Of a stretch of 64,000 nucleotides of DNA, positions 44,080 through 52,561 are shown piece after piece. The first letter of the stretch is position 1, and every line of letters begins with the position of its first letter. Source of the DNA: Maribacter algicola (GTDB lineage: Bacteria; Bacteroidota; Bacteroidia; Flavobacteriales; Flavobacteriaceae); assembly GCF_003933245.1 (NCBI RefSeq), contig NZ_QUSX01000004.1, forward strand, positions 1-64,000, read 5' to 3'. The notes below the pieces were generated by a model that did no database searches, was not told the origin of the DNA, and was given only the letters and a program-made list of their open reading frames with translations. The position numbers were made by a program, and so were the translations under genes.

Positions 44080-45174
44080 CTATTCTATAATAGCATTGAT
44101 TGCCTCCCAAAGGGTATTGTCAAAACTGGAAGGCCCCAAAGCCGCTTCGCCCGTATCCTGACCCATGCGTACGACCACCATGTTTTTACTAGGAATTATA
44201 TACAGTTTTTGGTCGTCTTTTCCAAGTCCGGCGTAAAGATCGCTGGGAGCATTTGCCATTAATGGAAAATTGAAAACAGCTTGGGATTGCGGTACCATAG
44301 CACTTTCCTTGCCGTTGAGCCACCAAAGGTAACCGTAGGATTTGTTCAGCTCCTGGGAGGTATTTTTCATATTGGCGATATAGTCTTGGTCTCCCAAAAT
44401 CACTTGAGCATCCCAAACCCCTTCGTTCAAATTCAAAAGTCCAAACCGGGCCATGCTCCTTGCGGTGCTCCAATACACGTTATTGTCTCCATTGCTGGAG
44501 AGCCAGGTACCGTTCATACCAATTTTATCCTTAAGCGTATTGGCAAAATAAAGTTCAAAATCCTCACCGGTCGCATTTGTGATAACTTCCTGAACTAAGG
44601 TGTAGGGAGCGTTGTGGTACGCCCATCGGGTGCCTGCATCCGCGATATACGTTAGGCAATCCGGGGTTTTGCAATCTCCTTGGGTGTCATCCAAACCTGT
44701 GGTCATGGTCAATTGATTCCAAACGGTAATCAAATTTTCTTTTTCTGTAGGAAGCGAGGTCCAGCCTGACCCTAAGTAATCTGAAGTTGGATCGTTCAAT
44801 TCTAAAAAGCTTTCTTCAACGGCAATACCGGTAACGAAAGATGTTAAGGTCTTTCCGGCCGAGGCCCAGTACCATGGCGAATTCATATTAGAGTCGGATG
44901 CGTACCATTCAACGGCTATGCGGCCATTTTGAAGTATGATGAACGCCTTGGTTCCTGATTGTTCTAAAACATCGTACAGTTCAGGAAGGGAATCTTCGTT
45001 CCATTGCAAAGTTTCCAGTGAGACGGTTTCCCAAGCATCCGAATTTAAGGGAGGGAAGTATAGGGAGTTGGTCTCGATTTCGGTTACCCTTTCATCTTCC
45101 AAATCAATTTTGTCCGTGGAACAACCGTTTGAAATGAGGATTAACGGTACTAGTAAAGAGAAAATCTGGCGCAT
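44080..45174 (-). CDS. Serine hydrolase, beta-lactamase/class C PBP family
   Basis: 364 aa. The N terminus (LLVPLILISNGCSTDK) is a possible lipoprotein signal with a weak lipobox. Active-site motifs are SAGK (Ser105, Lys108 in YWASAGKTLTSF) and YHN (YHNAPYTL). The third motif is not obvious. GWTSLPTEKENLITVWNQLTMTTGLDD, split, is typical of the family. Substrates range from peptides to esters. It converges on the P1 peptidase and diverges from rimO. Confidence 0.9.
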   Translation of the reverse strand: MRQIFSLLVPLILISNGCSTDKIDLEDERVTEIETNSLYFPPLNSDAWETVSLETLQWNEDSLPELYDVLEQSGTKAFIILQNGRIAVEWYASDSNMNSPWYWASAGKTLTSFVTGIAVEESFLELNDPTSDYLGSGWTSLPTEKENLITVWNQLTMTTGLDDTQGDCKTPDCLTYIADAGTRWAYHNAPYTLVQEVITNATGEDFELYFANTLKDKIGMNGTWLSSNGDNNVYWSTARSMARFGLLNLNEGVWDAQVILGDQDYIANMKNTSQELNKSYGYLWWLNGKESAMVPQSQAVFNFPLMANAPSDLYAGLGKDDQKLYIIPSKNMVVVRMGQDTGEAALGPSSFDNTLWEAINAIIE

Positions 45175-45268
45175 ATTTTTTTATTTTAAGACTAAAACTT
45201 AAGGCTTTGGTTTAACGTAAAATCCAAAGAAATAGTCTGTTAAAGTAAATTTATTGCCATGCAAATTG

Positions 45269-45276
45269 TACTTTTG
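45269..45276 (+). promoter_or_regulatory. Putative -7 element of rimO
   Basis: TACTTTTG fits TAnnTTTG, 37 bp before the rimO ATG. The same octamer precedes pyrG and the small gene at 8691. Confidence 0.55.
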
Positions 45277-45313
45277 CACCCGCCTTGGAAATAGGTATAA
45301 AGCAGGATATTAG

Positions 45314-46615
45314 ATGCGGACAAAGACACGTAAAAAGAATAAAATCAATGTGGTCACCTTAGGTTGCAGCAAAAATGTGTACGACTCGGAGGTGCTAATG
45401 GGGCAATTACGTGCCAATGACAAGGAAGTGGTCCACGAAGAGGAAGGCAATGTGGTGGTCATCAATACCTGTGGTTTTATTGCCAATGCAAAACAGGAGA
45501 GCGTAAATACCATTTTGGAATATGTTCAAAAGAAGGAGGCTGGCATGGTGGATAAAGTCTTTGTAACAGGATGTTTGAGCGAACGCTATAAGCCCGACCT
45601 GCAAAAGGAAATTCCCAATGTGGACGAATATTTTGGGACCAGTGAATTACCCAATCTTTTAAAGGCTTTGGGGGCCGACTATAAGCATGAGCTTATTGGC
45701 GAACGCTTGACAACGACCCCAAAAAATTATGCCTATTTAAAAATTGCGGAAGGTTGTGATAGACCGTGTTCCTTTTGTGCCATCCCCTTAATGCGAGGTA
45801 AGCACAAGAGTACCCCTATAGAGGATTTGGTTACAGAAGCGGAAAAATTGGCAAGTAATGGCGTTAAGGAACTGATTTTAATTGCCCAAGACCTTACCTA
45901 TTATGGGCTGGACCTCTATAAGAAGAGAAATCTTGCGGAACTTCTTAGGGCTTTGGTTAAGGTTGAAGGTATTGAGTGGATCCGGTTGCATTATGCCTTT
46001 CCAACAGGATTCCCCATGGATGTATTGGATGTTATGCGGGACGAACCCAAGGTCTGCAATTATCTGGATATTCCTTTGCAACATATTTCCGATAGTATTT
46101 TGAAGAGTATGCGTAGGGGTACCACAAAGGAAAAGACGACCCAATTACTTCAGGATTTTAGGAAGGCCGTTCCGGGTATGACCATTAGAACCACCTTGAT
46201 AGTGGGGTATCCCGGTGAAACCCAAGAAGATTTTGAAACTTTGAAATCGTGGGTGGAAGAGATGCGGTTCGAACGTTTGGGATGTTTTACTTATAGCCAC
46301 GAGGAAAATACGCATGCCTACAATTTGGTCGATGATGTTCCCGAAGAAGTAAAACAGGAACGTGCCAATGAAATCATGGAGATACAGTCCCAAATTTCAT
46401 GGGAACTGAATCAGGAAAAAATAGGCAAAATCTTTCGATGCATTATTGACCGAAAGGAAGGTAATTACTTTGTGGGTAGAACGGAGTTCGATTCCCCGGA
46501 TGTGGACAATGAAGTATTGGTGGATGCCACCAAACACTATCTAAAACAAGGGGAATTCGTCAATCTTAAAATAACTGATGCAGCGGATTTTGACCTTTAT
46601 GGGGAGCCTGTTTAA
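45314..46615 (+). CDS. rimO: Ribosomal protein S12 methylthiotransferase RimO
   Basis: 433 aa. The N-terminal UPF0004 domain has NVVTLGCSKNVYDSEVLMGQ and INTCGFIANAK with its cysteines. The radical SAM domain has EGCDRPCSFCAIPLMRGKH (CxxxCxxC). A TRAM-like tail ends the protein (LVDATKHYLKQGEFVNLKI). It adds a methylthio group to Asp of S12. In many Flavobacteriia rimO follows ftsY closely; here four other genes lie between them. Confidence 0.96.
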   Translation: MRTKTRKKNKINVVTLGCSKNVYDSEVLMGQLRANDKEVVHEEEGNVVVINTCGFIANAKQESVNTILEYVQKKEAGMVDKVFVTGCLSERYKPDLQKEIPNVDEYFGTSELPNLLKALGADYKHELIGERLTTTPKNYAYLKIAEGCDRPCSFCAIPLMRGKHKSTPIEDLVTEAEKLASNGVKELILIAQDLTYYGLDLYKKRNLAELLRALVKVEGIEWIRLHYAFPTGFPMDVLDVMRDEPKVCNYLDIPLQHISDSILKSMRRGTTKEKTTQLLQDFRKAVPGMTIRTTLIVGYPGETQEDFETLKSWVEEMRFERLGCFTYSHEENTHAYNLVDDVPEEVKQERANEIMEIQSQISWELNQEKIGKIFRCIIDRKEGNYFVGRTEFDSPDVDNEVLVDATKHYLKQGEFVNLKITDAADFDLYGEPV

Positions 46616-46631
46616 TTCACTAATTTCAAAA

Positions 46632-46826
46632 TTATTTCTCAAAATAGAGATAAACGTAAATCGCGGCCCCAAAACTAACGGCATCCGTAGAAGAGAGTCG
46701 CCAACCCTCTTTTGCGTGTTCATTCAATTTTTCCTGAATTTCCTTTTGTGAGGACTTTGCGATATGCTTGCTGTCCAAGGTTAGTTTACTGTAATAAATG
46801 AGGGTCTCAACCTTATATTCCGCCAT
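46632..46826 (-). CDS. Small DUF4177-like protein
   Basis: 64 aa, MAEYKVETLIYYSKLTLDS at the start and VYLYFEK at the end. The central helix EIQEKLNEHAKEGWRLSSTDA has the DUF4177 pattern seen also in the 52-aa protein at 16626. It lies 18 bp after the start of the minus-strand carboxypeptidase unit's end region, downstream of that gene, so it may be the last gene of that transcript. Function unknown. Confidence 0.75.
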   Translation of the reverse strand: MAEYKVETLIYYSKLTLDSKHIAKSSQKEIQEKLNEHAKEGWRLSSTDAVSFGAAIYVYLYFEK

Positions 46827-46844
46827 ATTTGTCTTGTTTTTGGA

Positions 46845-49295
46845 CTAATTCACCATGAACAATGCATTGGCAAAAAATAATTTACCGTTCTCCCAAAAAC
46901 CTCTAAAAAGAGGATTGTCTATCATATAAATCACATGGCCCCTGCCCATTCGTTCCGTACCAAAGATAAGGGTTTCCGCAATTTTCTTCTTGGCGTCGCT
47001 ACCTGCAAATCCGGATACGGGATTGTTCTCGCCTTTAGCGAGGTACACGGCATTTCCACCTTCTAGATAATTATAGGAACGGTCTCCCAATTTAAGCGTA
47101 AAATAAGGTTCCTCATATCCATAGGCCAAGGGATTCGTAGTGTCAACGGTGGTCTTAAATATGGCGCCTGTAATGGCGGATTTTATATACTCACGTTCCG
47201 AGGTATCGAATGCCTGTAATTGGCTGGTAGAATCCTTTTTTTGTTCCTTTTCCTTGATGCCAAACCCTTTTTGTTTCGCCAGGCCGTCCACTGCGCCGCC
47301 CATGGCAATCAACTTACCACCTTTGTTCACCCAGTCCTTTATTTTGTCGGCCACTTTTTCGGTAAAAAAACTGTAATATCCCCATCCATCGGGCAAAATG
47401 AGGATATCATATTTTGAAAGGTCTACCCGGTTAAAATAGCTTTCGTCCAATACAGAAATAGGATAGTTCAATTGTTGCTCAAAGAAGTGCCATATTTCGC
47501 CAAATCGCAACGTAGAGGTTGGCTCTCCAGATAAAACCGCAATTCTTAGTTCTTGGAGTACTTCAACATAACTGGATCCAAAGTCCTTTCCGCTATCCAC
47601 AAATCCCGTACTGGCCGGTGTTAGCTTTTTTAAATACTTCTTAGAGGCACCGTCCAAAATTTGTATGAAGTCATCGATATTTTTATTATCAGCCTTGGTA
47701 ATTATCAAACTTCCCCTATCATAGTTGATACCATCCAAACTAAACGGTTTTTGAGCATACCTTACGCGAACTTTTTTGTTTAAAAGTTCCGCCAGGAATT
47801 TGGCATCCTTCATACTGTTCCAATCCGCTAAATACCCATAGCTGTTGGGGTTGGTTATACCATAGGTCTCATTGGAGGATTCATACGGTGTCTGTTGTAC
47901 GCTGCTTTCGGTAGCCAGGGCATCCAGACCATAAGCATAGGGCAAGGACCATGCGGTAATATCGTAGGTGACGGAATCGCTTAACTTGGCCTTGGGTTCG
48001 AATAAAACTTTTGCCAGGGTTCCTTTTGTCTGGTCCGTGGAAACCACTAGACTATTTTTTGAGGCCCTGAGACTGCCCGAAGAGGATGTTGAGTAATTAA
48101 AGCCCTTATAACTGGCGTTGCTCCCCGTATTATATTCTATCCCGTGTTGATCTAATAAATTAGCCAGCGCTTCCAGTTTATCTGGATTGCCGTTGAGGAT
48201 AAAATGCTGAGGTCTAAAATTCTTTTGCTGGTAGAATTTTCTGAATTCCGTGTTCAATCTCCCTATATTTTTACTAGCCACTTCTACCGTTGAAAGTCCC
48301 GTTGTATGATGATGGGCGATTCGGTCTTTTAAGGTAAGGGTATCACCAATACTGTTTATAATTCCCAATCCGGCCCTGCCGCTACCTCCTTGTTCGTAGG
48401 TCATACCTATACCTCCATTGTAGGTTGGGTAGGTATCGCCATAGCTAGGATATAGCAGGTCAAAAACCTCCTTTGTAAAATAAAACCAGCCGTTGGCATC
48501 AAAATACTTCGCATGGTTTTTACCGATGGTCTCCTGGAACTCCCGTTGGAAATCCGTAATTACCTCATGATAAGGTTCCGCTGCAGGTGCAAAGTAGTAA
48601 GGATTGTCCACCCCTTGCTCATGGAAATCTACATGTACATGCGGTAGCCATTTATTGTACTGTTTTAATCGTTGCTGACTTTCCACTTGGGTAAGCCAGG
48701 CCCAGTCGCGGTTGAGGTCGAACATATAATGGTTACTTCTGCCGCTCCACCAACCTTCGTGGTGTTCCTTGCTGTTTGGGTCCACATTGAATGGCGAGTT
48801 TTTATATTGGTTGTACCAGTTTACGTATCGGTCTCTACCATCTGGATTTATACATGGGTCCATTATTACCACTAAGTCTTCTAAATAGTCCTTTTTGCTC
48901 GTCAATAAGTCGTAAATGGTTTGCATGGAAGCTTCCGTACTTACACTTTCGTTTCCATGGACATTATAGCTAAGCCAGACAATTGCCTTGTTTGGAGCTC
49001 CTTCCCCTTTGATGTTGTCTAAATGCGCATTCCTGATTTCCTCCAAATTTTTCATGTTGGATTCCGTCGATATAAAGGCCAACATTAATGGCCTTCTTTC
49101 ATTGGTCTCCCCATATTGCAACAATTGCATTCTGTTTGGTTCTTTCTGTGCCAAATACTGATAGTAGTCCACCACTTGGTGATGCCTGGTAAACTGGGTA
49201 CCCAAATCATAGCCCAAAAACTCAGAGGGTGATTTTAACTGGGCAAGCAATACGAGGGGAAGTAATAGAAATAAAGAAGATAGAAATTTTTTCAT
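46845..49295 (-). CDS. M14 family zinc carboxypeptidase with C-terminal GATase1-like domain
   Basis: 816 aa with signal peptide MKKFLSSLFLLLPLVLLAQ. The M14 domain (about 35-350) shows zinc ligands in NVHGNESVSTEAS (His, Glu) and VDFHEQGVDNPYYF (His). FAPAAEPY and GGIGMTYEQGGSGRAG carry the catalytic-side Tyr/Glu region. Residues about 585-700 (IAVLSGEPTSTLRFGEIW, YDILILPDGWGYYSF, WVNKGGKLIAMGGA) resemble a class I glutamine amidotransferase-like fold. It is likely a periplasmic or surface exopeptidase. It diverges from bshC across 259 bp. Confidence 0.92.
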   Translation of the reverse strand: MKKFLSSLFLLLPLVLLAQLKSPSEFLGYDLGTQFTRHHQVVDYYQYLAQKEPNRMQLLQYGETNERRPLMLAFISTESNMKNLEEIRNAHLDNIKGEGAPNKAIVWLSYNVHGNESVSTEASMQTIYDLLTSKKDYLEDLVVIMDPCINPDGRDRYVNWYNQYKNSPFNVDPNSKEHHEGWWSGRSNHYMFDLNRDWAWLTQVESQQRLKQYNKWLPHVHVDFHEQGVDNPYYFAPAAEPYHEVITDFQREFQETIGKNHAKYFDANGWFYFTKEVFDLLYPSYGDTYPTYNGGIGMTYEQGGSGRAGLGIINSIGDTLTLKDRIAHHHTTGLSTVEVASKNIGRLNTEFRKFYQQKNFRPQHFILNGNPDKLEALANLLDQHGIEYNTGSNASYKGFNYSTSSSGSLRASKNSLVVSTDQTKGTLAKVLFEPKAKLSDSVTYDITAWSLPYAYGLDALATESSVQQTPYESSNETYGITNPNSYGYLADWNSMKDAKFLAELLNKKVRVRYAQKPFSLDGINYDRGSLIITKADNKNIDDFIQILDGASKKYLKKLTPASTGFVDSGKDFGSSYVEVLQELRIAVLSGEPTSTLRFGEIWHFFEQQLNYPISVLDESYFNRVDLSKYDILILPDGWGYYSFFTEKVADKIKDWVNKGGKLIAMGGAVDGLAKQKGFGIKEKEQKKDSTSQLQAFDTSEREYIKSAITGAIFKTTVDTTNPLAYGYEEPYFTLKLGDRSYNYLEGGNAVYLAKGENNPVSGFAGSDAKKKIAETLIFGTERMGRGHVIYMIDNPLFRGFWENGKLFFANALFMVN

Positions 49296-49318
49296 CTGAT
49301 GCTATTTAGTTTTTATCG

Positions 49319-49352
49319 GGTCAGATGCAATTCGCCAAAATCATCTTGGTAG
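49319..49352. repeat. Intergenic element shared with 6483-6530
   Basis: GGTCAGATGCAATTCGC differs by one base from the copy at 6483 and is followed by ATCTTGGT; here the spacer is 14 bp shorter and lacks the CCCGATAGC palindrome. ATCTTG and CAAGAT (49343-49362) can pair. The rest of the 259-bp gap before bshC shows no gene. Confidence 0.45.
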
Positions 49353-49554
49353 ATATCAAGATTTGATAGGGCTCATTTCATACAGTGTCGATATAATGTT
49401 CAAAAGTCTCAAATCTACCAAATTATTGATAACTTTTATCATGCTAAATGGGGTTTTCGACGATAATATAAACTATTTCATCTAGGCTAATTAACGTATT
49501 TTTAGGAACTGTAAGGAAGGAGTGTTTTATATTTACGTGGATTAACTTTTTTAT

Positions 49555-51159
49555 ATGGATATTGATTGTTTGCCTTTTCGAAAAACAGGCTATTTTTCTA
49601 AATTGATTTGTGATTATATTGAGGAAAAAGAAGCACTTGTACCATTATACGATCAATTTCCCAAACTGGAAAATTTTGAAACCCAAATAAGGGGTAAGAA
49701 GGCAAGTTTTTCCGTGGCCAATAGAAAGACTTTGGTAAAAAGCTTGGAGCATCAATATAAAGATGTAAAAATCTCCAAGCAGACCTCTACAAACATACAA
49801 TCATTAAGCTCCCATAATACCTTTACAGTCACCACCGGGCATCAACTCAACCTCTTCACGGGACCCCTCTATTTTCTTTATAAAATCGTATCCACGATCA
49901 ACCTTGCAAAGGTTTTAAAGGAGAACTATGCCGATTACCATTTCGTTCCGGTTTATTGGATGGCAACGGAAGACCATGATTTTGATGAAATAAATTACTT
50001 CAATTTTCAGGGAAAAAAAATTCAATGGAACAAAGAGGTCTCGGGAGCTGTTGGCCGATTGTCAACTCAAGGTTTGGATGAAGTATTTGAAATTTTTTCG
50101 CTCGGCGTTGGGGGTAGTAAAAATGCCACGTATCTAAAGGAGCTTTTTGCTAAGGCTTACTTGGAGCATGAAACATTAACCGCAGCCACTCGATTCTTGG
50201 CCAATGAACTTTTTAAGGAACAAGGTTTGGTCATTGTGGATGGGGATGATAAAAGCCTTAAAAAACTGTTGGGGCCCTACGCAAAAAAGGACATTTTTGA
50301 ACAGGTATCGTTTGAGAAAGTATCGGATAAAATATTGGAAATTCAGCAAATTGATGCGGATTATCCTATTCAGGTAAACCCTAGGGAAATCAATTATTTT
50401 TATTTAAAAGACAATATTCGGGAAAGAATAATTGAACAGGATGGTACTTATTTTGTAAATGATACCCAGTTATCGTTTTCCAAAGAGGAATTGATTGCCG
50501 AGTTAGAGGAACATCCTGAGCGATTTTCTCCCAATGTGGTAGCAAGGCCATTGTATCAAGAAGTGATATTGCCGAATATATGTTACATTGGAGGCGGAGG
50601 GGAATTGGCCTATTGGCTTGAGCTAAAATCGTCCTTTGAAGCGATGAACGTACCATTTCCCATACTTTTACTCCGTAATTCGACCTTGATAATTACCGAA
50701 AAACAAAACGAAAAATTGCAAAAATTAAATGTTTCCCATGCAGACATTTTCTTGAAGCAACATAGTCTGATTAATAAGAAAATCAGGGAAATATCCAATA
50801 TCGATATCGATTTTACACCTCAAAAAGAGCTTTTAAAGGAACAATTTAAGGGAATGTACGAGCTTGCGGAACAGACGGACAAATCCTTTCTAGGTGCGGT
50901 AAAGGCGCAGGAGGTGAAACAAAAGAAGGGTCTTGATAATCTGGAAAAAAGATTGCTTAAGGCCCAAAAAAGAAAATTGGAAGACCATGTGGTACGTTTG
51001 AGCGATATACAGAATCAATTGTTTCCCGGTCAATCCCTTCAGGAACGACAATTAAACTTCTCCGAACTCTATTTGGAATACGGAGAGGAATTGATTCCTA
51101 TGCTTTTAAAATCCCTTAGTCCTTTGGATTTAACGTTCACGATAATCACAAAAAAATAA
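49555..51159 (+). CDS. bshC: Bacillithiol biosynthesis cysteine-adding enzyme BshC
   Basis: 534 aa, normal length. Conserved parts include TVTTGHQLNLFTGPLYFLYK, YHFVPVYWMATEDHDFDEIN, RPLYQEVILPNICYIGGGGELAYW, and a C-terminal helical region (QEVKQKKGLDNLEKRLLKAQ). It adds cysteine to glucosaminyl-malate in the last step of bacillithiol synthesis, the low-molecular-weight thiol of many Bacteroidetes. A TTATATTTAC stretch upstream is near the promoter consensus. The GT39 gene follows 5 bp later. Confidence 0.96.
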   Translation: MDIDCLPFRKTGYFSKLICDYIEEKEALVPLYDQFPKLENFETQIRGKKASFSVANRKTLVKSLEHQYKDVKISKQTSTNIQSLSSHNTFTVTTGHQLNLFTGPLYFLYKIVSTINLAKVLKENYADYHFVPVYWMATEDHDFDEINYFNFQGKKIQWNKEVSGAVGRLSTQGLDEVFEIFSLGVGGSKNATYLKELFAKAYLEHETLTAATRFLANELFKEQGLVIVDGDDKSLKKLLGPYAKKDIFEQVSFEKVSDKILEIQQIDADYPIQVNPREINYFYLKDNIRERIIEQDGTYFVNDTQLSFSKEELIAELEEHPERFSPNVVARPLYQEVILPNICYIGGGGELAYWLELKSSFEAMNVPFPILLLRNSTLIITEKQNEKLQKLNVSHADIFLKQHSLINKKIREISNIDIDFTPQKELLKEQFKGMYELAEQTDKSFLGAVKAQEVKQKKGLDNLEKRLLKAQKRKLEDHVVRLSDIQNQLFPGQSLQERQLNFSELYLEYGEELIPMLLKSLSPLDLTFTIITKK

Positions 51160-51164
51160 GTAGT

Positions 51165-52550
51165 TTGTTACAAGGTCTGTGGCCAAAAAGGATAATTATA
51201 CTTGTCGTTTTATCCGTTTTGGTGATTGCGGCAAGTACTATTTTTAAGGCAGCCGTAGAATTGGAAGACGCTGAACAGGCCTATTATTCGCAATGGTTAC
51301 GTTGGGGATATGATGACCAGCCGCCTTTATATACTTGGATACAATATTTCTTTAACCAGGTACTTGGATTCAACAAATTGTCTTTTTCCTTTTTACGGGG
51401 AATTATATTCGGGGGTATTCTGTTGTTGTTATACCAATTTGCCAAGAAAATGCACAAAGATGTTCAAAAGGCCGGAATCACGGTTTTTATGATGGTCTTG
51501 ATACCTGTTTTTATTGATTTCACCTTTAGGCGGCTGTCCCATACTTCTCTTTTGTGTTTTTCAATATTGGCAACGTACCTCATATTGGAAAGGCTGCTTA
51601 CTAAGAAAACAGTTTGGAATTATATCCTTTTTGGTGTTTGTATCGCTTTTGGTCTATTGTCCAAATACAACTATGTCTTGTTTTTATCGGCCTTTGCCAT
51701 AGTCGTTCTATTTGATGGACAACTTAGGAAGGTAGTTTTCAATGGGAAAATATTAGCAACGATTCTATTGGCCATGGTTCTTGTGGCACCCCATTTCTAC
51801 TGGCTTTTTGGGCCAAATGAAAATTGGTCCATGGTACGGGAAAGTATACAAGATAAAACTGGGGATGGTACTGCAGATTATTTATTAGGAATTACACCGG
51901 TAATCTTGATAATTAAGGGTTTAATAGCTTTAATGGCACCATTACTTCTGGTTTTCTTGGTTTTGGTCCTATTGAAAAAAGTGACTTTACAACGATCTAA
52001 ATGGGATTGGTTTTCGAAGCTTTTTGTAGTTCAAATTTTGATTTTATTGCTATTTTTCTTGCTAGTAAAGGCACAAAAGGTTGAGGTAAGATGGTTATTG
52101 CCCTTATTGCTACCTTTCATAATACTGTGGGCCAAATCATTTCAATTTGAAAATATTATAAAAATCAAAAGGTATGCTTTTGTGACCTTTATTGTAATAA
52201 TAGGCTTTCAGTTCTTAAGAACGCCCATGGAAAAAGTATTGGGCATTCCGTCTTCCGTTCATTTCGGGTTTGAACCGATTTCCAATATATTACGTCAGAA
52301 TTATTCCGGCAAAGAATGGGTATTACCCAACGTTACCTACGCTGGAAATATTAAATTGCTAAACCCGAACAGGTTGATTATTTCCAATGACGACTTTTCC
52401 TTTGGGACAAGCATCAATGGCAAGAACAGAGTTTTTGTGTATATAGGGAAGATCCCAGATGAATGCAGAAAACCTACCGACAGTATATTAGGTTTTGGTA
52501 GGGAAAAGGACACCTTATTTTTTGTGCCGAATCTAAATGAATTGAATTAA
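51165..52550 (+). CDS. GT39/ArnT-like membrane glycosyltransferase
   Basis: 461 aa from a TTG start. About ten to twelve membrane segments follow a first periplasmic loop with VELEDAEQAYYSQWLRWGYDDQPPL, where the acidic residue pair and the YxxQPPL stretch are typical of GT39/GT83 enzymes that use lipid-linked sugars. GLLSKYNYVLFLSAFAIVVL is also characteristic. It would transfer a sugar to a lipid or protein outside the inner membrane. The target is unknown. Confidence 0.85.
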   Translation: MLQGLWPKRIIILVVLSVLVIAASTIFKAAVELEDAEQAYYSQWLRWGYDDQPPLYTWIQYFFNQVLGFNKLSFSFLRGIIFGGILLLLYQFAKKMHKDVQKAGITVFMMVLIPVFIDFTFRRLSHTSLLCFSILATYLILERLLTKKTVWNYILFGVCIAFGLLSKYNYVLFLSAFAIVVLFDGQLRKVVFNGKILATILLAMVLVAPHFYWLFGPNENWSMVRESIQDKTGDGTADYLLGITPVILIIKGLIALMAPLLLVFLVLVLLKKVTLQRSKWDWFSKLFVVQILILLLFFLLVKAQKVEVRWLLPLLLPFIILWAKSFQFENIIKIKRYAFVTFIVIIGFQFLRTPMEKVLGIPSSVHFGFEPISNILRQNYSGKEWVLPNVTYAGNIKLLNPNRLIISNDDFSFGTSINGKNRVFVYIGKIPDECRKPTDSILGFGREKDTLFFVPNLNELN

Positions 52551-52561
52551 AGGATTAAAAA

